Both the position numbers and the translations under genes were made by a program. From the NCBI GenBank assembly GCA_900540685.1, contig UQGS01000024.1, forward strand, positions 1 to 28,652: 28,652 nt of DNA, in the 5' to 3' direction. Below the pieces are notes generated by a model. It was not told the origin of the DNA, did not search any database, and saw nothing but the letters and a program-made list of their open reading frames with translations. Shown in pieces: positions 16,022-23,411 of the stretch. The DNA comes from an uncultured Catenibacterium sp. Lineage in GTDB: Bacteria; Bacillota_I; Bacilli_A; Erysipelotrichales; Coprobacillaceae. How positions within the stretch are numbered: the stretch's first letter is position 1; every line of letters begins with the position of its first letter.

Positions 16022-16039
16022 CGAAACAAATACGGTTCT
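16022..16039 (-). promoter_or_regulatory. Operator 1 for the XRE/C-like regulator
   Basis: On the + strand CGAAAC-N6-GGTTCT; on the minus strand AGAACC-N6-GTTTCG. It is an imperfect copy of operator 2, with the same 6-base arms and 6-base spacer. It lies between a TATAAT-like sequence and the ribosome binding site. Confidence 0.6.
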
Positions 16040-16074
16040 ATAATACATATTATATTACAATTTAATTACTGGAC

Positions 16075-16092
16075 CGAACCGTAAATGGTTCG
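16075..16092 (-). promoter_or_regulatory. Operator 2 for the XRE/C-like regulator
   Basis: CGAACC-N6-GGTTCG is a perfect inverted repeat 53 bases (centre to centre) from operator 1. The two bracket the AT-rich promoter region (TATAAT-like sequences on the minus strand). Confidence 0.7.
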
Positions 16093-16171
16093 TTATTTAA
16101 TAATTTACTGGGTATAAATAAAAGAAATGAATTGATATTATTTGAGTAAATATCTCAAACTTGTTAACATG

Positions 16172-16305
16172 ATTATTCCACTTTAGTTGATTGATCACTC
16201 ATTCCGATTAGGTTGACCAAGTGTTCCGATACTCTTGACCAACTAACCATTTTCGTGAAATTCCGACGGGGGTGACCAACCATTCCGATGAACCTGATCA
16301 CCTAA
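16172..16305. repeat. Terminal repeats of an IS21-family element
   Basis: ATTATTCCACTTTAGTTGA opens a tract of roughly 20-30-base units built on TTGACCAAn and nTTCCGATn (for example TTGACCAAGTGTTCCGAT, GTGACCAACCATTCCGAT). Such repeated transposase-binding sites are typical of IS21 ends. It lies just beyond the istB 3' end. A second copy without genes is at 21661-21752. Confidence 0.7.
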
Positions 16306-16343
16306 AAATCCTGACTGTAAATAAAGTACGGCCAGGATTTTTT

Positions 16344-16877
16344 TTAACTGCTTCTCATTGACTTATCGCCAAAGATTTTTATTGTCTGTGATTTTGATAT
16401 TATTTTATCCATTATTGCATCAGCTAAAGCACCTCCCCCAAGCTTACTGTGCCATCCTGCAACATCAAACTGAGAGCAGAATACTGTTGAATGAATACGA
16501 TATCTCTTTTCAAGTATTTCAAGAATATCCTGCTGTTCGGCATTATTAGTCCCTATCAACAGCCATTCGTCCAGTATTAAAAGATCACACTTTATGTATT
16601 GATTTATTCTCTTTCTGTAGTTTCCCTGAACCTTTGCAAGATCTAATTCAGCTAATAAATCAGGAAGTCTTACATACATTACCTTCAGGGTTGCATTACA
16701 TGCCTCTACACCTAGTGCATAGGCAATATATGATTACCACTTCCTGTAGCACCAACTATGATGAGATTCTCATGTTTCTTGATATATTCATTAGTTGCAA
16801 GTCTTTCAATCTGATTCTTATTATATGTATCTCTGTTTATTGTTGCTTCCTCCATAATATGATGAACCTCTGATAAT
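16344..16877 (-). pseudogene. istB: IstB-like transposition helper ATPase, frameshifted and 5'-truncated
   Basis: The intact C-terminal part (to 16679) reads VRLPDLLAELDLAKVQG, then CDLLILDEWLL (Walker B), then a C-terminal GGGALADAIMDKI and MRS motif, all typical of IstB of IS21 elements. Upstream, another frame encodes QIERLATNEYIKKHENLIIVGATGSG, the region leading into the Walker A motif. A single missing base near 16733 (GGTAATCAT where GGTAAGTCAT is expected) breaks the frame exactly at GSGK-S. The first 60-70 codons of a normal IstB are also missing, with a TGA just before the remaining sequence. The gene is dead. Confidence 0.8.
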
Positions 16878-16898
16878 CACATACCTATCATCAATCAA

Positions 16899-17189
16899 CT
16901 ATTCTTCTTCTGTTTTTCTATTATCTTGATTATACGCAATAATTAATATAGTATTCTTATGGCGGGGCACAGCTAAGTGTTGAAGTGCCATATGGCATGC
17001 TTCCTCAAGTTGCTTGGATGAATATGAGCCTGCCAACTTTAATATTGATCTGCAGCCGTTATATGCTTGTTGTTCTGCTTTATAATTATGTACATATTGG
17101 TAGAATACTGACCAGAATTTGCCATATAAACGTCTATGAGAACAGATACGTTTCTTCTTGTAATGGACTTCAATGACGCTTCTAGTGAT
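16899..17189 (-). pseudogene. istA: IstA transposase C-terminal remnant (IS21 family)
   Basis: The minus strand holds 96 codons ending at TAG 16899-16901. They include KAEQQAYNGCRSILKLAGSY, then SKQLEEACHMALQHL. The EQQAY-x-x-CR-I-L-LA and LE-AC-x-AL blocks are the well-conserved IstA C-terminus. Everything upstream, including the DDE catalytic domain and HTH, is gone. With the istB pseudogene and terminal repeats it forms one decayed IS21-type element on the minus strand. Confidence 0.7.
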
Positions 17190-17229
17190 TCATATATCAA
17201 CTCTATGCTGATTATTTGCAAGAAACTGC

Positions 17230-17251
17230 ACCACCTATTTGGTGGTCTTTT
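17230..17251 (+). terminator. Short hairpin with T-run before the GmrSD-like gene
   Basis: ACCACC-TATTT-GGTGGT followed by CTTTTG. It is the hairpin part of intergenic module copy C. Confidence 0.5.
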
Positions 17252-17261
17252 GTACTACCAT

Positions 17262-17294
17262 GTTATTAACCCCTAATAACAGTAGTTATAGAAC
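17262..17294 (+). repeat. Intergenic repeat module, copy C
   Basis: GTTATTAACCCCTAATAAC then AGTAGTTATAGAAC. It shares TTAACnCCTAATAA with copies A and B, and TATAGAAC with copy D. It lies about 100 bases upstream of the DUF262 gene. Confidence 0.55.
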
Positions 17295-17392
17295 ATTAAA
17301 CTAGTGCTATTCAATCAAAAAAAGAATAAAATAGAAGTATATGTATATAGAAGATAGTCTAAGTAATTATTAATAAATAATGGAGGGTTAAC

Positions 17393-19462
17393 ATGGAAGT
17401 ACATAAAGGAAACATATTTGGAATACTAAATGGAGACAAACAATTTCTTATTCCTGTATATCAAAGATACTATAGCTGGGAATTAGAACAATGTAAACGT
17501 CTATGGAATGATATTGTTGTAATGCAGAAAGAAAAGAAAGTAGGGCACTTTGTAGGTTCAATAGTAAATATTGCTGAACAGGCTATGCCTACTGGAATAC
17601 AGAAATATATGATCATTGATGGTCAACAACGTCTTACTACACTTACTTTACTATTAATCGCATTACGTAATTATGCATTAAATAATCCAGATGATAAGAC
17701 TATAAATGCACATCGTATAGATGGAATGCTTTTAAAGAATGAATTTGAGTCTGGTGAAGACAGATATAAATTATTATTAACTGATAACGATAAAGATATT
17801 CTTATTAGTCTTGTAGAAAGAAAACCTATAAAAGAAGGTGTTAAGTCTAGACTCTTAGATAATTACAAGTTCTTTACATCAAAGATAGATAATCATGAAT
17901 TAACACCTGCTGAAACCTATGAAGCAATTGGTAAACTCTTGATAGTTAATATTACTTTAGATAGACAAACTGATGATGCACAAGCTATCTTTGAAAGTCT
18001 AAACTCAACAGGTAAAGAGTTATCTGAATCTGATTTAATAAGAAACTATATTTTGATGGGATTAGAGCCTACAGAACAAACATATATCTATGAGCATTTA
18101 TGGAGACCTATGGAACAACTCTTTGTTTATGAAACACAAGAAAAAGTCATGGATGCTTTTTTTCGTCATTATTTAACTATGAAAATGACAAGTATTCCAA
18201 AACAAGGCCGTGTTTATGAAACATTTAAGTTATTCCATATGAATAGTGAATTTAATACAATCAGAGAACTTTGTGAAGACTTAATAGAATATGCTCGTTA
18301 TTATACAAATATTGTATATAAGAGAAGTGATGACAAGGAACTAAAACAACTCTATGATGATATAATCGATTTAAGAATGGAAGTCTCTTACCCATTCTTA
18401 TTAAAAGTTCATCATGATTGTAATGAAGGTCTCATTACAACTGATGATTTAAAAGAAATCCTAAGATATTGTATTAGTTATGTCTTCAGAAGAAGCATTT
18501 GTGGTCTAGCAACAAACTCAATGAATAAAACATTTGCAATATTTAAAAACTCGATCCACAACGATGATTACATGAATTCTGTAAAAGCATCATTTATGCT
18601 TTTACAGACATATAAAGAGTTTCCAAATGATGAGCAGTTTTCTTCTTCATTTGTAATTCATGACATGTATAATATGCGTACGAGAAACTATGTATTGAGT
18701 AGATTAGAAAACTACGATAATAAAGCGCCAATTAATATTGGTAATTATACAATTGAACACATTATGCCTCAGAATAAGAATCTTTCAGAAGAATGGCAAA
18801 AAGAACTTGGGGACAATTGGAAAGAAATACAAAAGATGTATATTCATACAATTGGTAACTTGACTCTTACTGCTTATAATTCTGAAATGAGTGATCATTC
18901 TTTCAAAGATAAAATGAATATGGATGGTGGATTTAAAGAGAGTGCTTTAAGACTTAATAAGTATGTTGTGAGTGTTTCAGAATGGAATGAAGAACATATA
19001 AAGGAAAGAGCAAAACAGCTATGTGATAAAGCATTAAAAATATGGCCTTATCCTGATTTAACTGACGAAGTACTTGAATCATATAAGCCTGATGAAAACA
19101 CATCACAGGAATATTCATTAGAAACATATGATATGAATTCTTTAAGTAAAACTCTATTTGAAGCCTTAGATAAAAGAATATTGAATCTATCACCACAGGT
19201 AAAACGTGAATATAAGAAACGCTATGTAGCATATAAGTTAGATACTAATTTTGTAGACATTATTTTCCAAAAGAAAGGATTACGTATTAGTGTTAATATG
19301 AAATTTAGTGAAGTATATGATCCTAAAGGTATTTGTAAAGATATAACAAATTTAGGTAGATGGGGAAATGGTGATGTGGAAGTAAGTATGAGAGAAGTTT
19401 CTGAAATTGATCAAGTAATGGAAATTATAGAGCAAAGCTTTAATATACAGAATGATGAATAG
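17393..19462 (+). CDS. GmrSD-like DUF262/DUF1524 (HNH) protein with C-terminal DUF5655
   Basis: This 689-residue protein begins with a DUF262 domain: PVYQRYYSWE (21-30) and IIDGQQRLTTLTLL (D76-R80), the nucleotide-binding/hydrolysis motifs of GmrS. The middle is helical. A DUF1524 HNH-type nuclease follows, with IEHIMPQ (H456) and HTIGNLTLT-x3-N (H485, N489), as in GmrD. The last 100 residues (from about LSPQVKREYKKRYVAYKL to the end) match DUF5655, a small domain often fused to such proteins. GmrSD enzymes are type IV restriction systems that cut modified phage DNA. The single-chain form is well known, so this is probably a modification-dependent defence nuclease. The start follows GGAGGG. 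It looks intact. Confidence 0.85.
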   Translation: MEVHKGNIFGILNGDKQFLIPVYQRYYSWELEQCKRLWNDIVVMQKEKKVGHFVGSIVNIAEQAMPTGIQKYMIIDGQQRLTTLTLLLIALRNYALNNPDDKTINAHRIDGMLLKNEFESGEDRYKLLLTDNDKDILISLVERKPIKEGVKSRLLDNYKFFTSKIDNHELTPAETYEAIGKLLIVNITLDRQTDDAQAIFESLNSTGKELSESDLIRNYILMGLEPTEQTYIYEHLWRPMEQLFVYETQEKVMDAFFRHYLTMKMTSIPKQGRVYETFKLFHMNSEFNTIRELCEDLIEYARYYTNIVYKRSDDKELKQLYDDIIDLRMEVSYPFLLKVHHDCNEGLITTDDLKEILRYCISYVFRRSICGLATNSMNKTFAIFKNSIHNDDYMNSVKASFMLLQTYKEFPNDEQFSSSFVIHDMYNMRTRNYVLSRLENYDNKAPINIGNYTIEHIMPQNKNLSEEWQKELGDNWKEIQKMYIHTIGNLTLTAYNSEMSDHSFKDKMNMDGGFKESALRLNKYVVSVSEWNEEHIKERAKQLCDKALKIWPYPDLTDEVLESYKPDENTSQEYSLETYDMNSLSKTLFEALDKRILNLSPQVKREYKKRYVAYKLDTNFVDIIFQKKGLRISVNMKFSEVYDPKGICKDITNLGRWGNGDVEVSMREVSEIDQVMEIIEQSFNIQNDE

Positions 19463-19575
19463 GGTTTAAAAGTAAATCTAATAAAGTTAGTTTGTATTTT
19501 TGTTTCGATTGCTGATAGAGGATTAAATGCATTGAATTCTAGCAAGTAATATATATGTAGTAGAGGATAACTAAT

Positions 19576-19896
19576 ATGAAAGAAGAAACAGTAAGTAGAA
19601 TTAGAAAATTCACAGAAGACAGAGACTGGGATCAATTCCATTCACCAGCTAATCTAGCTAAGTCTATAGTAATAGAAGCAGCAGAACTATTAGAATGTTT
19701 TCAGTGGTCTGATGACAATTATGATTTACAGCATGTTAAAGAAGAACTAGCTGATGTAATTGTATATAGTCAAAATCTATTAGATAAGCTAGGATTAGAT
19801 GCTGATGAGATAGTGAATATGAAGATGAGTCAGAATGAAGCAAAGTACCCTGTAGAGAAGGCTAAGGGTAAGAGTGATAAGTATACAGAACTATAA
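19576..19896 (+). CDS. MazG-like nucleotide pyrophosphohydrolase
   Basis: This 106-residue protein resembles RS21-C6/MazG-like enzymes that hydrolyse (d)NTPs to monophosphates. The metal-binding acidic motif EAAELLE (E34, E37, E40) is followed by KEELADVIVY (E56, E57, D60), the E-x2-E...E-x2-D pattern of the family. FHSPANLAKSI precedes it, as in housecleaning dNTPases. It lies 113 bases after the GmrSD-like gene on the same strand with no terminator between, so co-transcription is possible. The role could be nucleotide-pool cleaning or depletion during phage infection; the sequence cannot tell. Confidence 0.85.
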   Translation: MKEETVSRIRKFTEDRDWDQFHSPANLAKSIVIEAAELLECFQWSDDNYDLQHVKEELADVIVYSQNLLDKLGLDADEIVNMKMSQNEAKYPVEKAKGKSDKYTEL

Positions 19897-19933
19897 GATG
19901 TTAGGGCGTGTAAGTACAATTAAACAAATATAC

Positions 19934-19970
19934 AAAAGGGAATTCCGTCTTTGAATCGGAAATCCCTTTT
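19934..19970 (+). terminator. Terminator after MazG-like gene
   Basis: AAAAGGGAATTCCG pairs with CGGAAATCCCTTTT (one mismatch) around a 9-base loop; the T-run is part of the stem. Confidence 0.75.
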
Positions 19971-20069
19971 CAGATTTATGATTTTTTCAATCAATACTAT
20001 AGTGGTCTTCAATTAAGTATGTACAGAATGTGATTTATTGTTTTATAAAGGAGGTAAGAAATTGCTGTT

Positions 20070-21320
20070 ATGGACAAACTTAAAATCAATAATAAGTATG
20101 AAACAATAAAAGTAATAATAGATGGTGAAGAATATGATTGTATAATAAGATTTTCTGTGTCAGATCATATCCTATTTGAAAAACAGAGAAATTTAGGATA
20201 CTCTGGAAAAGAAGCTATTAAGAGTTCCATAGTTAAAAATCTTGTAGGTATTGAAACTGAAAAAAGAGAAGAGTTGTTAGCAAATGGCAGTACAGTATCA
20301 GATTCTATTATGGAGATGTATATAAGCAAGGTGACTGATGGGGATACAATTATGAAGAAGGCTTATGATGTGGCTGAAGGGGATTGCTATGAGAGGTTCG
20401 ATGTTGCGTTAAAAGAATCCACGAAAAAACTATTAGAGCAACTACAACCCAAATTATCTGAACTAATCAAACCAAATTTTCATCTTGAGTCCATGAAAAT
20501 TAATATTCCAGGTTATAATCAAAATATTGGACAAATGACAAAAACAATCGCTCAAATAGTTAAACCAATGATGGATGCTCAAGAAATGTTGAAGCCATTT
20601 TTTAATCAAATATCTGAACTTAGTAAAAGTATCTCAAAATATTATTCAATCATTACTACGACTCTGAGTGATATCATTAAAAGAGTAAGAATTCCATCAT
20701 TCAGTGAAGAAGAAAAAGAACAAATCAAAGGTTCCTACGAGGAATGGGGTAAATACGGCTGGACTCCTATACCAAATGCATCAATATCATTTTATTTTAA
20801 TCCTCCAGTTGATATGAAGGATGCTAATAGGAAGGCATTAAAATACTGTAAGAACGAAGATATGAAAGAACTCTTTGAAGAAATGAAAACTAAATCCGGA
20901 ATTAAACAATCAGATCTTGAAGAAGCTATATTTTGTTTTGAAAACAAAAAATATAAATCTTGTGCCATGATTTTATTTGCTCTTTTAGATTCTAAACTAA
21001 TTAGATTTCAAAAGGATGAAGATAGGAGTAAGCGTAATAATTTACGACCATCTGGTCAAAAAGCAGCAAAAAATATTGAAAAGAGATATGATTCGGAAGA
21101 AGAAAAAAATCTCTATAGATTATTCGAAGCAGCAAATATTTTTGGTTGTATTGATAAATTTTTCGAACCCGGAAATGATTTTAAATGTCAGCCAAAAACT
21201 ATTAATAGAAATTTTTTGGAGCATGGCATGCTTACTAAACAAGTTAGGAGAATGGATTGTGTTCAGTTATTTTTGCTGTATTATAATTTTGTGAAGTTAC
21301 TTGAATGGATTAAAGAATAG
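20070..21320 (+). CDS. HEPN-like domain protein of unknown function, paralogue 2
   Basis: This 416-residue protein has three parts. An N-terminal region (1-130) includes a short beta-rich stretch and FEKQRNLGYSGKEA. A helical/coiled middle (135-225) contains many I/L heptads. The C-terminal domain (about 230-416) contains RNFLEHG (R380 to H385), the R-x4-H HEPN signature, followed by a hydrophobic helix rich in L, F and Y. The C-terminal half aligns with paralogue 1 (8360-9475): YE-x-W, W-T/F-P, SIS, EEAIFCFENKKYKS versus GQAIEAHLRGEYVL, then RN-x3-HG. The strong AAAGGAGG lies 15 bases from the ATG but 6 from an in-frame ATT (20061). A toxin or abortive-infection RNase is a reasonable guess; no named family is recognised. 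Confidence 0.7.
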   Translation: MDKLKINNKYETIKVIIDGEEYDCIIRFSVSDHILFEKQRNLGYSGKEAIKSSIVKNLVGIETEKREELLANGSTVSDSIMEMYISKVTDGDTIMKKAYDVAEGDCYERFDVALKESTKKLLEQLQPKLSELIKPNFHLESMKINIPGYNQNIGQMTKTIAQIVKPMMDAQEMLKPFFNQISELSKSISKYYSIITTTLSDIIKRVRIPSFSEEEKEQIKGSYEEWGKYGWTPIPNASISFYFNPPVDMKDANRKALKYCKNEDMKELFEEMKTKSGIKQSDLEEAIFCFENKKYKSCAMILFALLDSKLIRFQKDEDRSKRNNLRPSGQKAAKNIEKRYDSEEEKNLYRLFEAANIFGCIDKFFEPGNDFKCQPKTINRNFLEHGMLTKQVRRMDCVQLFLLYYNFVKLLEWIKE

Positions 21321-21660
21321 TTTTATTGCTTTAAACAAAATGTGAATGTTAGAATCTTTATATATCATATAAATAATATATTGTATATTTTATGATTAAA
21401 AATATGCGGTAGTATGAATATTGATTATGATGAAGTGTATGGTGTTAGCGCCATTTATAATGACAATAAGTATTATTAGTAAATAAGTAAAACATCGAGA
21501 AAATATTTTGCATATAGTATTTTTTTAGTTTACTGTTCCGCTAATATAAGACCACTTGTTACGGTGGAGAAGTCCACCATGCCTTCTCTATTACTATTGT
21601 TTTTTTGTGTATTCTTCACGTAATGATTTTTTATGTAAAATAATCAGATATGAATTAATA
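21321..21660. other. Gene-free stretch with one hairpin
   Basis: This is AT-rich sequence after the HEPN-like gene. GGTGGA-GAAG-TCCACC at 21563-21578 forms a perfect 6-bp stem without an immediate T-run; a T7 run follows about 20 bases later. I see no supported gene. Confidence 0.5.
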
Positions 21661-21752
21661 ATTATTCCACTTTAGTTGACCACACATTACGATTGGGTTG
21701 ACCAAGTGTTCCGATATGCCTGACCAACAATTCCGACAAGATTGATCAACTA
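21661..21752. repeat. Solo IS21-family terminal repeat
   Basis: ATTATTCCACTTTAGTTGAC and the following TTGACCAAGTGTTCCGAT units repeat the end at 16172-16305 in the same orientation, but no istA or istB lies next to it. This is a scar or solo end of a related element. Confidence 0.7.
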
Positions 21753-21773
21753 ATTAATTTATATATATTTCCT

Positions 21774-21798
21774 AGAATGGTTAACACCCGTTCTTTTT
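21774..21798 (+). terminator. Hairpin of intergenic module copy D
   Basis: AGAATGG pairs with CCGTTCT (one G-U) around TTAACAC and runs into TTTT; very like the hairpin at 9531-9557. Confidence 0.5.
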
Positions 21799-21800
21799 AA

Positions 21801-21846
21801 AATATGAATTATTTTTATTAACCCCTCATAAAAGGCACTATAGAAC
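21801..21846 (+). repeat. Intergenic repeat module, copy D
   Basis: ATATGAATTATTTTTATTAACCCCTCATAAAAG then CACTATAGAAC. It matches copies A and B in the AT-rich block and copy C in the TTAACCCCT...TATAGAAC block. The next gene starts about 80 bases later. Confidence 0.55.
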
Positions 21847-21928
21847 CCTAACTCAATACATTTCTTTTAAAAATAGACTACAATAGAACTATAGAAAGAA
21901 GATGCATTAAGAAGGGAACATCAATCAT

Positions 21929-22732
21929 ATGAAAGAAAATCACAATAAAGATAACATATTATTCTATTTCGTATTATTCAGTTTTATTGTTTCAATATTA
22001 TTAGGGCTTATAATACTTATTGCAGATTTCATGAAAGGTCCAATACCTAATTATCTAAAGTATGGCTTTAAGACTACAGAAGTCAAAAAAATGTACCAAA
22101 AAGAATATGTGCCAGAAATACAAGAATATATTCAAACAAGTGATCTTCCAGATGTGACTATTAAGGTAGATCGTTGTTCATATGCTGAATACAATAAAGC
22201 ATATGGTGTACCTGTATATCAACTAGACTTCACTTATTCAAATCATACAGTTGATGATTATTATGAATCAGCTATTGAATCTAAACGTGGTGCAAAAGAC
22301 TTATTCTATAAGATACTAGAAGTAAACGGGAATAAGAATTATTATGAGAATGAATCTAAAATATCTTGGGATGGTGAACCTTTTGAATCAGAAGGAAGAA
22401 TGGTGTTATTTCAAGAAGATGATAGATTTATAATGAAATTATCTGGTGACAAGCATAATTATGAAATAGAAAATCAACAGTATTATGATAAGCTCACTAT
22501 TGATGGTGAATTAGTATATGAACTAAATAAACCTGGACCAAGCACTTACACTCCATCAAAACCTAAGAAGGAATACAATAGTTATGAATCAAGTGAATCA
22601 TATAGTTCCTATAATGATGGTTACAATTCAGCAATAGATGATGGTGATTATGATCATGATAGATATCGTACTGATCCTTCTTATAGACAAGGTGTAGATG
22701 ATGGTTTTGATGAAACAGATGAAGATTATTAA
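21929..22732 (+). CDS. Membrane-anchored extracytoplasmic protein, unknown family
   Basis: This 267-residue protein has one N-terminal transmembrane segment (about 9-33, ILFYFVLFSFIVSILLGLII). The remaining 230 residues are likely outside the cell. The middle (60-195) reads as a mixed alpha/beta domain with no motif I recognise. From about residue 200 the chain is low in complexity, rich in P, S, Y, D and G (SKPKKEYNSYESSESYSSY), and ends in a repeated D-G/D-Y/R-x-D pattern (DDGDYDHDRY, GVDDGFDETDEDY) that looks like an acidic, perhaps cation-binding tail. A 12-base gap to the next gene indicates an operon. Its position at the end of the accessory region is the only functional hint. Confidence 0.7.
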   Translation: MKENHNKDNILFYFVLFSFIVSILLGLIILIADFMKGPIPNYLKYGFKTTEVKKMYQKEYVPEIQEYIQTSDLPDVTIKVDRCSYAEYNKAYGVPVYQLDFTYSNHTVDDYYESAIESKRGAKDLFYKILEVNGNKNYYENESKISWDGEPFESEGRMVLFQEDDRFIMKLSGDKHNYEIENQQYYDKLTIDGELVYELNKPGPSTYTPSKPKKEYNSYESSESYSSYNDGYNSAIDDGDYDHDRYRTDPSYRQGVDDGFDETDEDY

Positions 22733-22744
22733 GGGGTGATTTAA

Positions 22745-23158
22745 ATGTATGAAAGTTTAACTAAATATTTAGATGAGTTTACAGGAACAGAATTTGGTGC
22801 ATGGATTATTGATAAGAAGAATGATGGAACACCAGAACATCCACTTGAATTCCCTTTTGTGGACTATTCAAGAGTTGTAGACCAGTTTATTCAGGATGTA
22901 TATTCTTTTGTGGATAATCACGAAGAGATGGGATTACATAGCTATATAAAAATCCTAGAAGACAATGGTATCAAATGGAGTTGGGAACCAATGGTTAATG
23001 CAGAAGTAGATCATTTAGATGCTCAATGTATTATTGCCTTAATTTTTGGTGCTATTCGTGCAGATAGATTTGGTGAAGGGACATTACTTGCATTCTTAAA
23101 AGATGGTTTAATTACAAAATGGCTAGAAAGACTAAAAACATTAGACGCAGATAGTTAA
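22745..23158 (+). CDS. DUF6508 family protein
   Basis: This 137-residue acidic cytoplasmic protein matches the DUF6508 pattern: FPFVDYSRVVDQFIQDVYSF near the middle, and DAQCIIALIFGAIRADRFGEGTLLAFLKDGLITKWLERL at the C-terminus (about residues 92-130; quoted parts overlap motif positions only). The family has no known function. It is the second gene of an operon with the membrane-anchored protein, with AAGGGG as ribosome binding site. Confidence 0.75.
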   Translation: MYESLTKYLDEFTGTEFGAWIIDKKNDGTPEHPLEFPFVDYSRVVDQFIQDVYSFVDNHEEMGLHSYIKILEDNGIKWSWEPMVNAEVDHLDAQCIIALIFGAIRADRFGEGTLLAFLKDGLITKWLERLKTLDADS

Positions 23159-23254
23159 ACATTCTACAATGATTTCTTTCTCAACCTATCAATAGATAAA
23201 CTTATGTAATGATCATCTATAAGTATAAAACAAGACAATTAATTAAAAAAACAC

Positions 23255-23283
23255 TTGAACAAGTACAATGAAAGTGCTATCAT
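23255..23283 (+). promoter_or_regulatory. Promoter of the GH20 surface protein gene
   Basis: TTGAAC and TATCAT with a 17-base spacer. The transcript would have a leader of about 120 bases containing a terminator-like hairpin at 23329-23376. Confidence 0.6.
23269..23282 (+). promoter_or_regulatory. cre-like (CcpA) site overlapping the -10 box
   Basis: TGAAAGTGCTATCA differs from the TGWAANCGNTNWCA consensus at one position (T for C). Overlap with the -10 box would give catabolite repression of the hexosaminidase. Confidence 0.6.
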
Positions 23284-23328
23284 TTCACTGTATGAAAAAC
23301 GTATAGGATTGTTACTATTGAATTAGGC

Positions 23329-23376
23329 AAGACCAGAGTAAAACTTCTTATTAGAGGGGGTACTTTGGTCTTTTTT
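23329..23376 (+). terminator. Terminator or attenuator in the leader of the GH20 gene
   Basis: AAGACCAGAGTA pairs with TACTTTGGTCTT (11 of 12, the exception being G-U) around a 20-base loop containing GAGGGGG, followed by TTTTT. It lies between the predicted promoter and the start codon, so it could act as an attenuator. Otherwise it ends the DUF6508 operon. Confidence 0.75.
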
Positions 23377-23411
23377 GTTGGTCCTATATAAAAAGGAAAG
23401 GAAAACGTATA

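Noticed and set aside
16172..16305. CRISPR-like or iteron array
   Set aside because: The repeats are irregular in spacing and sequence and lie next to istB; IS21 terminal transposase-binding repeats explain them better.
17039..17221. Minus-strand ORF of 60 codons
   Set aside because: The neighbouring frame on the same strand encodes the conserved IstA C-terminus, so this ORF is a by-product of the decayed istA.
23329..23376. T-box or other known riboswitch in the GH20 leader
   Set aside because: No T-box motif or recognisable aptamer; the leader is short and the downstream gene is not a typical riboswitch target.
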